DNA of 64,000 nt from Parapedobacter lycopersici_A. Its GTDB lineage: Bacteria; Bacteroidota; Bacteroidia; Sphingobacteriales; Sphingobacteriaceae. The DNA lies in assembly GCF_040395035.1 (NCBI RefSeq), contig NZ_JBEBRB010000001.1, positions 151,375 through 215,374 on the forward strand, written 5' to 3'. The translations under genes were made by a program, and so were the position numbers. Below the pieces are notes generated by a model, which was not told where the DNA came from, ran no database searches, and saw only the letters and a program-made list of their open reading frames with translations. Positions 1 through 7,452 of this stretch are shown one piece after another (position 1 is the stretch's first letter; every line of letters starts with the position of its first letter).

Positions 1-450
1 GATCAGAAAAGTTAGCTTTTCAGGTGCTACGGCACGGCCGATTTCCGTGCTATTGATAAACGAGCTGACCAGCAGAAACTCCAGGTCGTCTGACAGTGTT
101 TTGAGGTACTCCTGCGTATTGGCCGACTCCCGGATAAAGTCCCAGCCCAAAAATTCGTTGCAGATGGTATATGTCAGGCGGCTGACCCGCAGAATAGTAT
201 TCCCCAGGTAGGTTTCCAGGTCGGCCTGGTTGTTGTATTTGCCCAACAGGTCGTCTACACTCTCGCGGATGTAATCCATCAGGATGGCATGCAATACCAG
301 CTCTTTACTGTCAAAATACTTATAAATCGTCGCTTTGGCAATCTTTGCCTTCCGGGCAATTTCGTTGACACTGGTTTTTTTATACCCATAGCGGCGGAAT
401 AGTTCCCGGGCTGATCGCTTTATTGATTCTTTAACTTTATCGGCTTCCAT
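1..450 (-). CDS. TetR/AcrR-family transcriptional regulator (partial, 3' end outside window)
   Basis: Reading the reverse strand from the ATG at 450 gives an open frame to the window edge, about 150 residues without a stop. The first 55 residues form a typical TetR DNA-binding domain, with the motifs TSVNEIARKAKIAKATIY and KYFDSKELVLHAI (helix-turn-helix plus the conserved Y-F-x-S-K-E turn). The rest is the helical ligand-binding and dimerisation part, which has no family-wide motif, so the inducer cannot be guessed. The stop codon of the upstream lipoprotein gene overlaps this start by one base (TAATG), which suggests translational coupling in the pheS operon. The C-terminus is missing only because the window ends. 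Confidence 0.88.
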   Translation of the reverse strand, partial: MEADKVKESIKRSARELFRRYGYKKTSVNEIARKAKIAKATIYKYFDSKELVLHAILMDYIRESVDDLLGKYNNQADLETYLGNTILRVSRLTYTICNEFLGWDFIRESANTQEYLKTLSDDLEFLLVSSFINSTEIGRAVAPEKLTFLI

Positions 451-860
451 TAATTTGATACGATTATGGTTTCGCCATTTCGAGACGCATGGTATGGTTT
501 CAGCGGGCACTCTGCCAATTCAGCCGGCGATCCGTTGACCAGCAGATACCGCGCACCTGAACAGGGGTCCCTGGCTACCACACCATTTTCTTCCACAACA
601 ACTGCACAGCGCTTTTCCGGATTTACCGTACTGCACCGGTCAAAAGCCACATAACCATTTCCGGTATTCACCACAATTAATCCGGCCACCCCTCCGCGGT
701 CCGTCACCGCTACCCCATTGGGCACATAGAGCTGGGAATACTGGATCATGGACACCTGTTCCGTTACCGGCATGTTTTCAATGACGTTACATCCTCCTTT
801 TTTGCAGGCCATGGGCAAGACCAGCAAAACAAAAGAAACGATGTACAGTATGTTGGACAT
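450..860 (-). CDS. Rieske-like small lipoprotein lacking the usual histidine ligands
   Basis: A 136-residue protein with a short hydrophobic signal ending in a lipobox-like LPMAC (Cys19), so probably a lipoprotein. The C-terminal part (about 45-136) resembles the Rieske-fold proteins annotated as nitrite reductase/ring-hydroxylating ferredoxin subunits in Bacteroidota: a conserved VxFDRC, then RCAVVV, then DPCSGARY and a final PLKPYH. A true Rieske centre needs C-x-H and C-x-x-H; here the cysteines (76, 85, 100, 118) have no histidine in those spacings, so binding of a 2Fe-2S cluster in the classical way is unlikely. It sits directly after pheS with no gap and is coupled to the TetR gene. The fold assignment is moderate; the function is unknown. 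Confidence 0.7.
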   Translation of the reverse strand: MSNILYIVSFVLLVLPMACKKGGCNVIENMPVTEQVSMIQYSQLYVPNGVAVTDRGGVAGLIVVNTGNGYVAFDRCSTVNPEKRCAVVVEENGVVARDPCSGARYLLVNGSPAELAECPLKPYHASRNGETIIVSN

Positions 861-1898
861 TTAAATTAACTCCGTGTCAAACTGGCTAAGGAAACGGACG
901 TCATTTTCGGAAAACAACCTCAGATCCTTGATTTCATATTTCAGGTTGGTAATGCGTTCGATACCCATTCCGAAAGCAAAACCACTGTATTTCGTGCTGT
1001 CAATCCCACAGTTTTCGAGCACGTTAGGATCTACCATTCCGCAACCCAGTATCTCCACCCAGCCGGTTTGTTTACACAGCTGGCAGCCTTTCCCCTTGCA
1101 GATGGTACAGCTGATGTCCATCTCGGCCGAGGGCTCTGTAAACGGGAAGTAAGACGGGCGGAAACGCACCTGTGTATCGGCACCAAAGAGTTCCTGCACA
1201 AAGTAGTACAGGGTCTGTTTCAGATCGGAGAAGGACACCCCTTCGTCGATGTAGAGCCCCTCTACCTGGTGGAAAAAGCAGTGTGCGCGTGCCGAGATGG
1301 CTTCGTTTCGGTAAACCCGGCCCGGCATAATGGAACGGAAGGGCGGCGTGCCGTTTTCCATCATCCGCACCTGCACAGACGACGTATGGGTACGCAGTGC
1401 AATATCGTTTCCTTCCTGCTTTTTAATGAAAAAGGTATCCTGCATGTCACGGGCGGGATGTTCGGGAGGGAAATTAAGTGCCGTGAAATTGTGCCAGTCG
1501 TCCTCGATTTCCGGGCCTTCCGCAACCGTAAAACCCAGTTTTTTAAAAATCTCCACGATTTCCTTCCGCACCAGGGACAACGGGTGCCGTGATCCCACTG
1601 CAAACCCCTCTCCGGGGAGCGTAAGGTCGTACTGTGCATGTTTGGATGCCGATGAGGCCGAAGAAAATTGTTCCTGAAATGCCGCATAACGGCTCTCGGC
1701 AAGCTGCTTGAATTCATTCAGCACCTTGCCCAGCACACGCTTCTCTTCCGCGGGCACTGTTTTGAATGCTTCGAACAAATTCCGCACAATGCCTTTGGTT
1801 ACTAAAAACTTAAGCCGGAATGCTTCGGCATCGTCAGCGGATTTCGGGTTAAACGCTTCTATTTCTTTGGTATACTGCTGTATTTTCTCTTGCAACAT
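861..1898 (-). CDS. pheS: Phenylalanine--tRNA ligase alpha subunit
   Basis: A 345-residue class II aminoacyl-tRNA synthetase subunit; with PheT it attaches phenylalanine to tRNA-Phe in the cytoplasm. The N-terminal coiled coil (about 1-85) is followed by the catalytic core: the MPGRVYRNEAISARAH motif-2 region (about 191-206), F-F-H-Q-V-E-G, and motif 3 GFAFGMGIER (306-315). A four-cysteine insert CTICKGKGCQLC (Cys264, 267, 272, 275) looks like a metal knuckle and is, from memory, common in Bacteroidota PheS. Length fits the family. The start at 1898 is supported by a -7 box immediately upstream. pheT is not in the window. Confidence 0.97.
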   Translation of the reverse strand: MLQEKIQQYTKEIEAFNPKSADDAEAFRLKFLVTKGIVRNLFEAFKTVPAEEKRVLGKVLNEFKQLAESRYAAFQEQFSSASSASKHAQYDLTLPGEGFAVGSRHPLSLVRKEIVEIFKKLGFTVAEGPEIEDDWHNFTALNFPPEHPARDMQDTFFIKKQEGNDIALRTHTSSVQVRMMENGTPPFRSIMPGRVYRNEAISARAHCFFHQVEGLYIDEGVSFSDLKQTLYYFVQELFGADTQVRFRPSYFPFTEPSAEMDISCTICKGKGCQLCKQTGWVEILGCGMVDPNVLENCGIDSTKYSGFAFGMGIERITNLKYEIKDLRLFSENDVRFLSQFDTELI

Positions 1899-1903
1899 GA
1901 CGC

Positions 1904-1911
1904 CAAAGATA
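1904..1911 (-). promoter_or_regulatory. Likely -7 promoter element for pheS
   Basis: TATCTTTG on the minus strand, an exact match to the Bacteroidota -7 consensus TAnnTTTG. It lies only 5 bases upstream of the pheS ATG, so transcription would begin at or beside the start codon. No good -33 TTTG is visible at the expected spacing. Confidence 0.45.
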
Positions 1912-2091
1912 CAGCAAAAAAATAAATTAGCGAGCAGCTATTAGCAATGGCTTCGCGACAAAATCCGTTATTACCCGTGGAGTGGGTGCTTATGGGTTGA
2001 CCCGATGCAGGCAAAGCCGCCAAAAGCGAAACGCGCTTTACCTTCGGTGAACCGCTCCCGCACCAGCCGGGTCTGTGGAGTAAGGGATACG

Positions 2092-2541
2092 TTAAAAAAG
2101 CGCATCATCTTCGTCATCATTTTCCTTGAAATCCACCTCGGCATCGCCATCCGTCTTCTTTGCCGCCTGTTCCCCGCCCGATACGCCGGCGCTGCCCGTT
2201 GGCTCAAAATCACTCCGGCGCCCCAGCAGCGTAAAGTTCTCGGCAACAATTTCAGTGGTGTAACGACGGATCCCTTCCTTATCCTCATACGTGCGCGTCC
2301 GGAGCTTGCCCTCAATGTATACTAACTTCCCTTTGAACAGGTATTTTGCTGCTACTTCAGCCAGTCCGCGCCACATCACAATGTTATGCCACTCCGTCTG
2401 TTCCATCTTCCGGCCGTCTTTATTGTACGTTTCCGACGTAGCCAGCGGAAAACTGGCAACAGTCACGTTACCTTCTAAATGACGAATTTCCGGATCCTTC
2501 CCCAGGTGCCCCACTAAAATGACTTTGTTGATGCCCGACAT
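2092..2541 (-). CDS. ssb: Single-stranded DNA-binding protein
   Basis: A 149-residue protein with the SSB OB-fold: an N-terminal NKVILVGHLGKDPE, then the WHNIVMW and YIEGKLRTRTYEDK core strands. The OB domain covers about residues 1-108; a short Gly/Ala/Lys linker and an acidic tail follow. The tail ends DEDDALF, a variant of the usual DDDIPF partner-binding tip, so interactions with SSB-binding proteins may still occur. It protects single-stranded DNA in replication, recombination and repair. The gene is 13 bases downstream of mutY on the same strand, a common pairing in this group, and the two are probably co-transcribed. Confidence 0.96.
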   Translation of the reverse strand: MSGINKVILVGHLGKDPEIRHLEGNVTVASFPLATSETYNKDGRKMEQTEWHNIVMWRGLAEVAAKYLFKGKLVYIEGKLRTRTYEDKEGIRRYTTEIVAENFTLLGRRSDFEPTGSAGVSGGEQAAKKTDGDAEVDFKENDDEDDALF

Positions 2542-2554
2542 AATAATTTAGGTA

Positions 2555-3616
2555 TTACAGTTTAACCATAAAATTTTCCAAAAAGGAAAAAATCAGTTTA
2601 GGTTTAGCTAATGTATTCAAATCTTTTAAAAATACATAATTCCCACTGATCTTTTTTTCTATGGCTATTGAGGTGTCCCTGCGGCTTACGAGGATAAACT
2701 GGGCAAAGAGGTTTTGGTGGCTCAATACGTGTTTAACGGTTTCTGATACGGCCTGCAGCACGGCGTGTTTTCCGAAGAGGCCGACTACTTCTTCCTGCAC
2801 CGCCAGTTCGGCGATATCCATGGCATGTGTTGTTTCCACAAGCGGCAGCTCATATAGGTTCTCCCAGATATCGCCCTTCCCACGTTTATGCATTAACATT
2901 CTATTATCCTCCACCACGACGAAATAATTGAAATAGCGGTTCCGGCTTGCCTTGCCCTTAATTTTAACCGGCAACCGCGCCACTTCGCCCGCATGGAAGG
3001 CCCGGCAGCCTAAGCGGATAACGCAATTGGCACATTGGGGATTTTTAGGACGGCATTGCAACGCACCGAACTCCATAACGGCTTGGTTATACAGGCCCGG
3101 CTGTGTCTCATCGAGCAGGCTTTGTGCCAGCTCCAGGAAAAGCTTCTTGCCTTTCACGGAATTAATCGGCTCATCGATGCCGAAATACCGGGCCAGCACG
3201 CGGAACACGTTGCCGTCTACCACCGCCCGGGCTTCGTTCGCCGAAAACGAGGCGATGGCTGCTGCCGTATATTCCCCGATGCCTTTCAGTTTAATCAGGG
3301 TGTCATACCGTGAAGGAAAAACGCCGCCATGTTCCATCACCACAGCTTTGGCTGCTGCGTGCATGTTGCGCGCCCGGGAATAATACCCCAGTCCCTGCCA
3401 GTGGAGCAATATTTCATCCTCGGGGGCGTTGGCAAAATCAGTCGCCGTAGGGTAGTGTTCCAGAAATCGGTAAAAATAAGGCAAGCCCTGTTCCACACGC
3501 GTTTGCTGCAGAATCACCTCCGAAAGCCAGATCACATAAGGATCGTGTGTATGCCGCCAGGGAAGATCACGTTTGTGGCGTTGGTACCAGGCCATGATTT
3601 CATTGGAAAATGCCAT
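2555..3616 (-). CDS. mutY: A/G-specific adenine DNA glycosylase MutY
   Basis: A 353-residue base-excision repair enzyme that removes adenine mispaired with 8-oxoguanine. It has the catalytic Glu33 in SEVILQQTRV, the helix-hairpin-helix KLKGIGEYTAAAI (about 109-121), the catalytic Asp134 in VVDGNVFRVLARY, and the iron-sulfur loop C-x6-C-x2-C-x5-C (Cys188, 195, 198, 204) for a 4Fe-4S cluster. The C-terminal part (about 225-353) is the NUDIX-like 8-oxoG recognition domain, with ENLYELPLVE. Length is normal for the family. It leads the mutY-ssb pair. Confidence 0.97.
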   Translation of the reverse strand: MAFSNEIMAWYQRHKRDLPWRHTHDPYVIWLSEVILQQTRVEQGLPYFYRFLEHYPTATDFANAPEDEILLHWQGLGYYSRARNMHAAAKAVVMEHGGVFPSRYDTLIKLKGIGEYTAAAIASFSANEARAVVDGNVFRVLARYFGIDEPINSVKGKKLFLELAQSLLDETQPGLYNQAVMEFGALQCRPKNPQCANCVIRLGCRAFHAGEVARLPVKIKGKASRNRYFNYFVVVEDNRMLMHKRGKGDIWENLYELPLVETTHAMDIAELAVQEEVVGLFGKHAVLQAVSETVKHVLSHQNLFAQFILVSRRDTSIAIEKKISGNYVFLKDLNTLAKPKLIFSFLENFMVKL

Positions 3617-3695
3617 GCTGCAAACATCTTACTTTTTTTTCATACCCACTGCAATTTGCCGGCTCATCTTAAATTTAGCCTTAGCTGGGTAGGCC

Positions 3696-4063
3696 TTACT
3701 TTTTTTCCGCAAAAAAGTAACCAAAAACTCGCCGCTTGGATCTCTTACTACAATGGCAATGCATCCCACTGCAAATCGTAAGATCTCCTAGGCGGCATTC
3801 CGCAACCCCAACGGCCTGTGCTGACAGGCGGAGTGAAAAATGCGGTTATACTTATACTGTAGCACATGCTTTGCTTCTCGCTGCTTCCCGATTCTTCAAG
3901 GCCAATATTCATCCGAATGGCCGTCCCGTGCACGTCCAGCACCAGCCCTCCGTTCACCGTCAATGCCGCCTTGGCCGGATGCGATATGCACGTTGATGCA
4001 CTACCATTGTAGCATCCGGGTACAGCGGCGAGTCTTTGGTTACTTTCTTCGGAAGAAAGTAAC
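3696..4063. repeat. Inverted-repeat element with palindromic ends
   Basis: Left arm about 3696-3785 and right arm about 3976-4063 are inverted copies of each other over roughly 80-90 bp with small gaps. Each arm has an outer palindrome (left TTACTTTTTT...AAAAAAGTAA, 3696-3720; right GTTACTTTCTTC/GGAAGAAAGTAAC, 4039-4063), then a shared CCAAARACTCGCCGC block, then a shared CTACAATGG and TGCATC. About 190 bp lie between the arms. No transposase is inside. A third partial copy lies at 26476-26517, so this appears to be a dispersed repeat of the genome. Confidence 0.8.
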
Positions 4064-4117
4064 ACCCAACACCTCGCACAATCTGCCAAACTGTCACACA
4101 TTCAAAAATATTATTGT

Positions 4118-4125
4118 TAACTTTG
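4118..4125 (+). promoter_or_regulatory. Likely -7 promoter element for miaB
   Basis: TAACTTTG matches the Bacteroidota -7 consensus TAnnTTTG and ends 19 bases before the miaB ATG. The -33 region is weak. It lies just outside the right arm of the inverted-repeat element. Confidence 0.5.
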
Positions 4126-4144
4126 TAGGCTTTAATGAACAAAA

Positions 4145-5581
4145 ATGGTTGAAATACCCACAAGTACGAAACAGCACGATGAATCCCGGCAGGGAGAAGC
4201 CCTGTTGTTGGAGCAGGACCCCAAAAAAAGTGACGGCCGGAAATTGTATATCGAAAGCTATGGTTGCCAGATGAATTTTTCCGATAGTGAAATCGTGGCT
4301 TCCATTTTATTGGATAAAGGATTTGAGACCACACGCGACTACCGGGAAGCCGATGTGGTATTTATCAATACCTGTTCAATACGGGAGAATGCCGAACAGC
4401 GGGTGCGCAACCGGCTGAAAGAATTTGAATCGGCAAAGGCCAAGAATCCCGGCATGGTTGTCGGCGTGTTGGGCTGCATGGCCGAACGGCTTAAATCTAA
4501 ATTCCTCGAAGAGGAAAAATTGGTGGATGTGGTGGTGGGACCGGATGCCTACCGGGACCTTCCCAACCTGATTGAACGGGTCGACGAAGGTGCCCGGGCG
4601 GTCAATGTACTGTTGTCCCGTGAGGAGACTTATGCCGATATCAGTCCCGTCCGGCTTAATTCCAATGGAGTAACCGCATTTATATCCATCATGCGGGGAT
4701 GCGACAATATGTGCTCTTTCTGTGTGGTTCCGTTTACCCGGGGCCGGGAACGCAGCCGTGATCCGCAGTCCATTGTTAAAGAGGCACAGGATCTTTTTAT
4801 GGCGGGTTACCGGGAAGTAACATTATTGGGTCAGAACGTGGATTCGTATAAATACGCGGCTCCGGCTACCGATGGCGGGGAACCTGAACCGGCGATTAAT
4901 TTTGCTAAACTGCTTGAAATGGTTGCCCGGGTAAATCCGTTATTGCGCGTACGTTTTTCAACATCGCATCCGAAGGATATCACCGACGAAGTATTACACA
5001 CCATAGCGCGTTATGAGAACATCTGTAAATACATCCATTTGCCGGTGCAATCGGGCAATTCACGCGTGCTCGAACTAATGAACCGCACGTATGACCGGGA
5101 GTGGTATATGGAACGCGTGGACGCCATCCGGCGGATCATTCCGGAATGTGGTATTTCCACGGATGTAATTACCGGGTTCTGCAGCGAGACCGAAGAAGAA
5201 CACCGGGATACATTGGCGATGATGGACTATGTGAAATACGATTATGCATATATGTTTGCCTATTCGGAACGGCCGGGCACCCTGGCTGCCAAACGTTATG
5301 CCGATGACATCCCGGAGGAGGTGAAGAAAAGGCGACTCACTGAGGTGGTTGATAAACAACGCGAACACAGCCTGGGACGTTTGCAGACTTACGTTGGCAA
5401 AGTACACAAAGTGCTTATCGAAGGGCTTTCCAAACGGTCCGACCAGGATTACTGCGGCCGGAACGACCAGAACAGCATGGTGGTTTTTCCGGCAGACACA
5501 CGCTATAAGGTCGGCGATTACGTTAATGTCTATACGGACCGGTGCACTTCGGCCACATTAATCGGCCGCATTGTGGATTGA
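4145..5581 (+). CDS. miaB: tRNA-2-methylthio-N6-dimethylallyladenosine synthase MiaB
   Basis: A 478-residue radical-SAM methylthiotransferase that adds the ms2 group to i6A37 of tRNAs reading UNN codons. The N-terminal UPF0004 domain has its three cluster cysteines (Cys41 in YGCQMN, Cys77 in INTCSI, Cys111 in LGCMAE). The radical-SAM motif C-x3-C-x2-C is Cys186, 190 and 193 in RGCDNMCSFCVVPFTRG. A TRAM domain ends the protein (about 412-478). Substrate choice (MiaB rather than RimO or MtaB) rests on the GCQMN and VVPFTRGRERSR signatures. The start has a 24-residue tail before the conserved core; a start further in is not excluded. It heads the run to groEL on the plus strand. Confidence 0.96.
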   Translation: MVEIPTSTKQHDESRQGEALLLEQDPKKSDGRKLYIESYGCQMNFSDSEIVASILLDKGFETTRDYREADVVFINTCSIRENAEQRVRNRLKEFESAKAKNPGMVVGVLGCMAERLKSKFLEEEKLVDVVVGPDAYRDLPNLIERVDEGARAVNVLLSREETYADISPVRLNSNGVTAFISIMRGCDNMCSFCVVPFTRGRERSRDPQSIVKEAQDLFMAGYREVTLLGQNVDSYKYAAPATDGGEPEPAINFAKLLEMVARVNPLLRVRFSTSHPKDITDEVLHTIARYENICKYIHLPVQSGNSRVLELMNRTYDREWYMERVDAIRRIIPECGISTDVITGFCSETEEEHRDTLAMMDYVKYDYAYMFAYSERPGTLAAKRYADDIPEEVKKRRLTEVVDKQREHSLGRLQTYVGKVHKVLIEGLSKRSDQDYCGRNDQNSMVVFPADTRYKVGDYVNVYTDRCTSATLIGRIVD

Positions 5582-5634
5582 TTAAGATCAGCGCCAGGGG
5601 ATACCAATGGCGCGGACGCAACTAAGAAATAAAA

Positions 5635-6888
5635 ATGGACATTCAGGACATAAAAAATAGATTTGGTATCATTGGCAACTCACCGTTGCTCAACCGGGCG
5701 ATTGATGTAGCCCGTCAGGTGGCGCCAACGGATATCTCGGTGTTGATTACAGGCGAAAGCGGAAGCGGGAAAGAGGTATTTTCCCACATTATCCATCAGC
5801 TTAGTTCACGCAAACACGGGCCTTTTATCGCCGTTAACTGCGGGGCAATTCCGGAAGGCACCATTGACTCCGAGCTTTTCGGCCACGAAAAAGGATCATT
5901 TACCGGTGCGCACGAATCCCGGAAGGGTTATTTCGAGGTGGTTAATGGCGGTACTATTTTCCTCGACGAGGTAGGTGAATTACCCATTGGCACACAGGCC
6001 CGGCTGCTGCGCGTGCTGGAAACGGGCGAATACATCCGCGTGGGTTCGTCAAAAGTACAGAAAACCAACGTACGCGTGATCGCAGCGACCAACGTGGACA
6101 TCTACGAGGCGGTGCAGAAAGGTAAGTTCAGGGAGGACCTCTACTACCGGCTGAATACCGTTCCCCTACGGATCCCTCCGTTGCGCGACCGAAAGGAAGA
6201 CATTTACCTGCTCTTTCGCAAATTCGTAGCCGATTTTACCGACAAATACCGGAGTCCGAGTGTACAGCTGACCGAAGACGGACAACAGCTGCTCTCCGGT
6301 TTCTCGTGGCCCGGCAACGTCAGGCAGCTAAAAAACATTGCCGAGCAGATTGCAGTGCTGGAAAAAGAACGGGTAATTGATGCACAGACGTTGCAGCATT
6401 ACCTGCCGGCGGATAACCGAAGCAATCTTCCGGTATATGTGGGACAGAAGTCCAACGACGATTTCTCGGAACGGGATTTACTTTACAAAGTACTCTTCGA
6501 CATGAAAAAAGACATGGTCGAACTGAAAAAACTGGTGGTCGAAATCATTCAGAACGGGATTAATTCGCGGACCTTTGAAGACAACTCGCCCTACATACAC
6601 CAGCTGTACCGCGAAGTGGATACGCCTGTGGGGCAGGAGCAGCAGCTGGCCGCACCTTCCACGCTTACGATCCACCGTCCGCAAACCAGCAGCCAGCACG
6701 ATGATTTTAATATTCAGACGCAGGACGCGGAGGAAATAGAAGAGTCGCTCTCTTTGGTGGAAAAGGAATCGGACCTGATCAAAAAGGCACTGAAAAAGCA
6801 CAAGGGGAAACGTAAATCCGCCGCCCAGGAGCTGGGTATATCCGAAAGGACACTGTACCGGAAAATCAAGGATCTGAATTTGAACTGA
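5635..6888 (+). CDS. Sigma-54-dependent transcriptional activator (AAA+ plus Fis-type HTH, no receiver domain)
   Basis: A 417-residue enhancer-binding protein that would use ATP to open sigma-54 RNA polymerase promoters. The AAA+ domain starts near residue 9: Walker A GESGSGKE (40-47), the sigma-54 contact loop GSFTGA (87-92, with Ser in place of the common Ala), Walker B GGTIFLDE (105-112), and the arginine-finger region FREDLYYRLN. After a linker of variable composition (about 255-370), the C-terminus (about 375-417) is a Fis-type helix-turn-helix, with RKSAAQELGISERTLYRKIK. There is no N-terminal receiver, GAF or PAS domain, so how it is controlled is not visible. It lies between miaB and lptE, 53 bases after miaB and 7 bases before lptE, an arrangement common in this group. 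Confidence 0.94.
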   Translation: MDIQDIKNRFGIIGNSPLLNRAIDVARQVAPTDISVLITGESGSGKEVFSHIIHQLSSRKHGPFIAVNCGAIPEGTIDSELFGHEKGSFTGAHESRKGYFEVVNGGTIFLDEVGELPIGTQARLLRVLETGEYIRVGSSKVQKTNVRVIAATNVDIYEAVQKGKFREDLYYRLNTVPLRIPPLRDRKEDIYLLFRKFVADFTDKYRSPSVQLTEDGQQLLSGFSWPGNVRQLKNIAEQIAVLEKERVIDAQTLQHYLPADNRSNLPVYVGQKSNDDFSERDLLYKVLFDMKKDMVELKKLVVEIIQNGINSRTFEDNSPYIHQLYREVDTPVGQEQQLAAPSTLTIHRPQTSSQHDDFNIQTQDAEEIEESLSLVEKESDLIKKALKKHKGKRKSAAQELGISERTLYRKIKDLNLN

Positions 6889-6895
6889 CAACAAC

Positions 6896-7423
6896 ATGGC
6901 TTTTACAATACGCAATAGACATTTCTTTTTCAGCTTGCTGCTTTTGCTGGCCGGTATCCAGAGCTGCGGGGTTAAATATGGCTTTACCGGAGGCTCCATC
7001 CCCGAGGGAATGAAGACCGTAAGTGTCCTGTTCTTCGAAAATGCCGCTCCCATCGTTTACCCTACACTTAGCCAGTCGTTCACCGAGGCGCTGAAGGAAC
7101 GTGTCCGCAGCCAATCGAGCCTCAGTCAGGTCGACAGTGAGGGTGACGCCATCTTTGAGGGGCGGATTACGGGATACAGCATTACACCGGCTGCGGTGGA
7201 GGCCGGAACGGACCGCGCGGCACTGAACCGGCTGTCCATTACCGTTAGCGTAAAATATACCAACAACATTAAACCGGAAGACAGCTTTGAGCAGTCGTTT
7301 ACCCGGTTTAAGGATTTTTCTTCGGCTACGAATACCATACAGGGCCAGGAAGAATCATTAATACGGGATATAAACGAGATGCTTACCGAAGATATTTTCA
7401 ACAGGGCATTTGCCAATTGGTAA
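6896..7423 (+). CDS. lptE: LPS-assembly lipoprotein LptE-like
   Basis: A 175-residue lipoprotein with a signal peptide ending in a lipobox (GIQSC, Cys24). The mature part begins GVKYGFTGGSIPEGMKTVSV and has the LptE-family pattern: two short strands, a TLSQSFTEALKERVRSQ helix, then FEGRITGYSI and a helical end. LptE plugs the LptD barrel in the outer membrane and helps place lipopolysaccharide in the outer leaflet. LptD is not in the window. It starts 7 bases after the sigma-54 activator gene, so the two are probably co-transcribed. Assignment rests on overall pattern and on the conserved neighbourhood. Confidence 0.88.
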   Translation: MAFTIRNRHFFFSLLLLLAGIQSCGVKYGFTGGSIPEGMKTVSVLFFENAAPIVYPTLSQSFTEALKERVRSQSSLSQVDSEGDAIFEGRITGYSITPAAVEAGTDRAALNRLSITVSVKYTNNIKPEDSFEQSFTRFKDFSSATNTIQGQEESLIRDINEMLTEDIFNRAFANW

Positions 7424-7452
7424 CCATCCGTTCGAAATGGAATAGAAGCAAC

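Larger units (their letters stand above)
3617..4144. other. Gene-free block of 528 bp between mutY and miaB
   Basis: No convincing gene. Several overlapping ORFs occur here on both strands, but they run across the inverted repeats and show no recognisable domain, signal peptide or family motif. The block holds the two repeat arms described separately and, at its right end, the miaB promoter. Confidence 0.7.

Noticed and set aside
1971..2325. ORFs on both strands between pheS and ssb
   Set aside because: They overlap the ssb coding region out of frame and show no domain; the 193-bp gap itself holds nothing recognisable.
3748..4101. 117-residue minus-strand ORF and overlapping ORFs (3736-3996, 3840-4274) in the mutY-miaB gap
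   Set aside because: They run across the inverted-repeat arms, have no family motif or signal, and overlap each other on both strands; the repeat explains the open frames.
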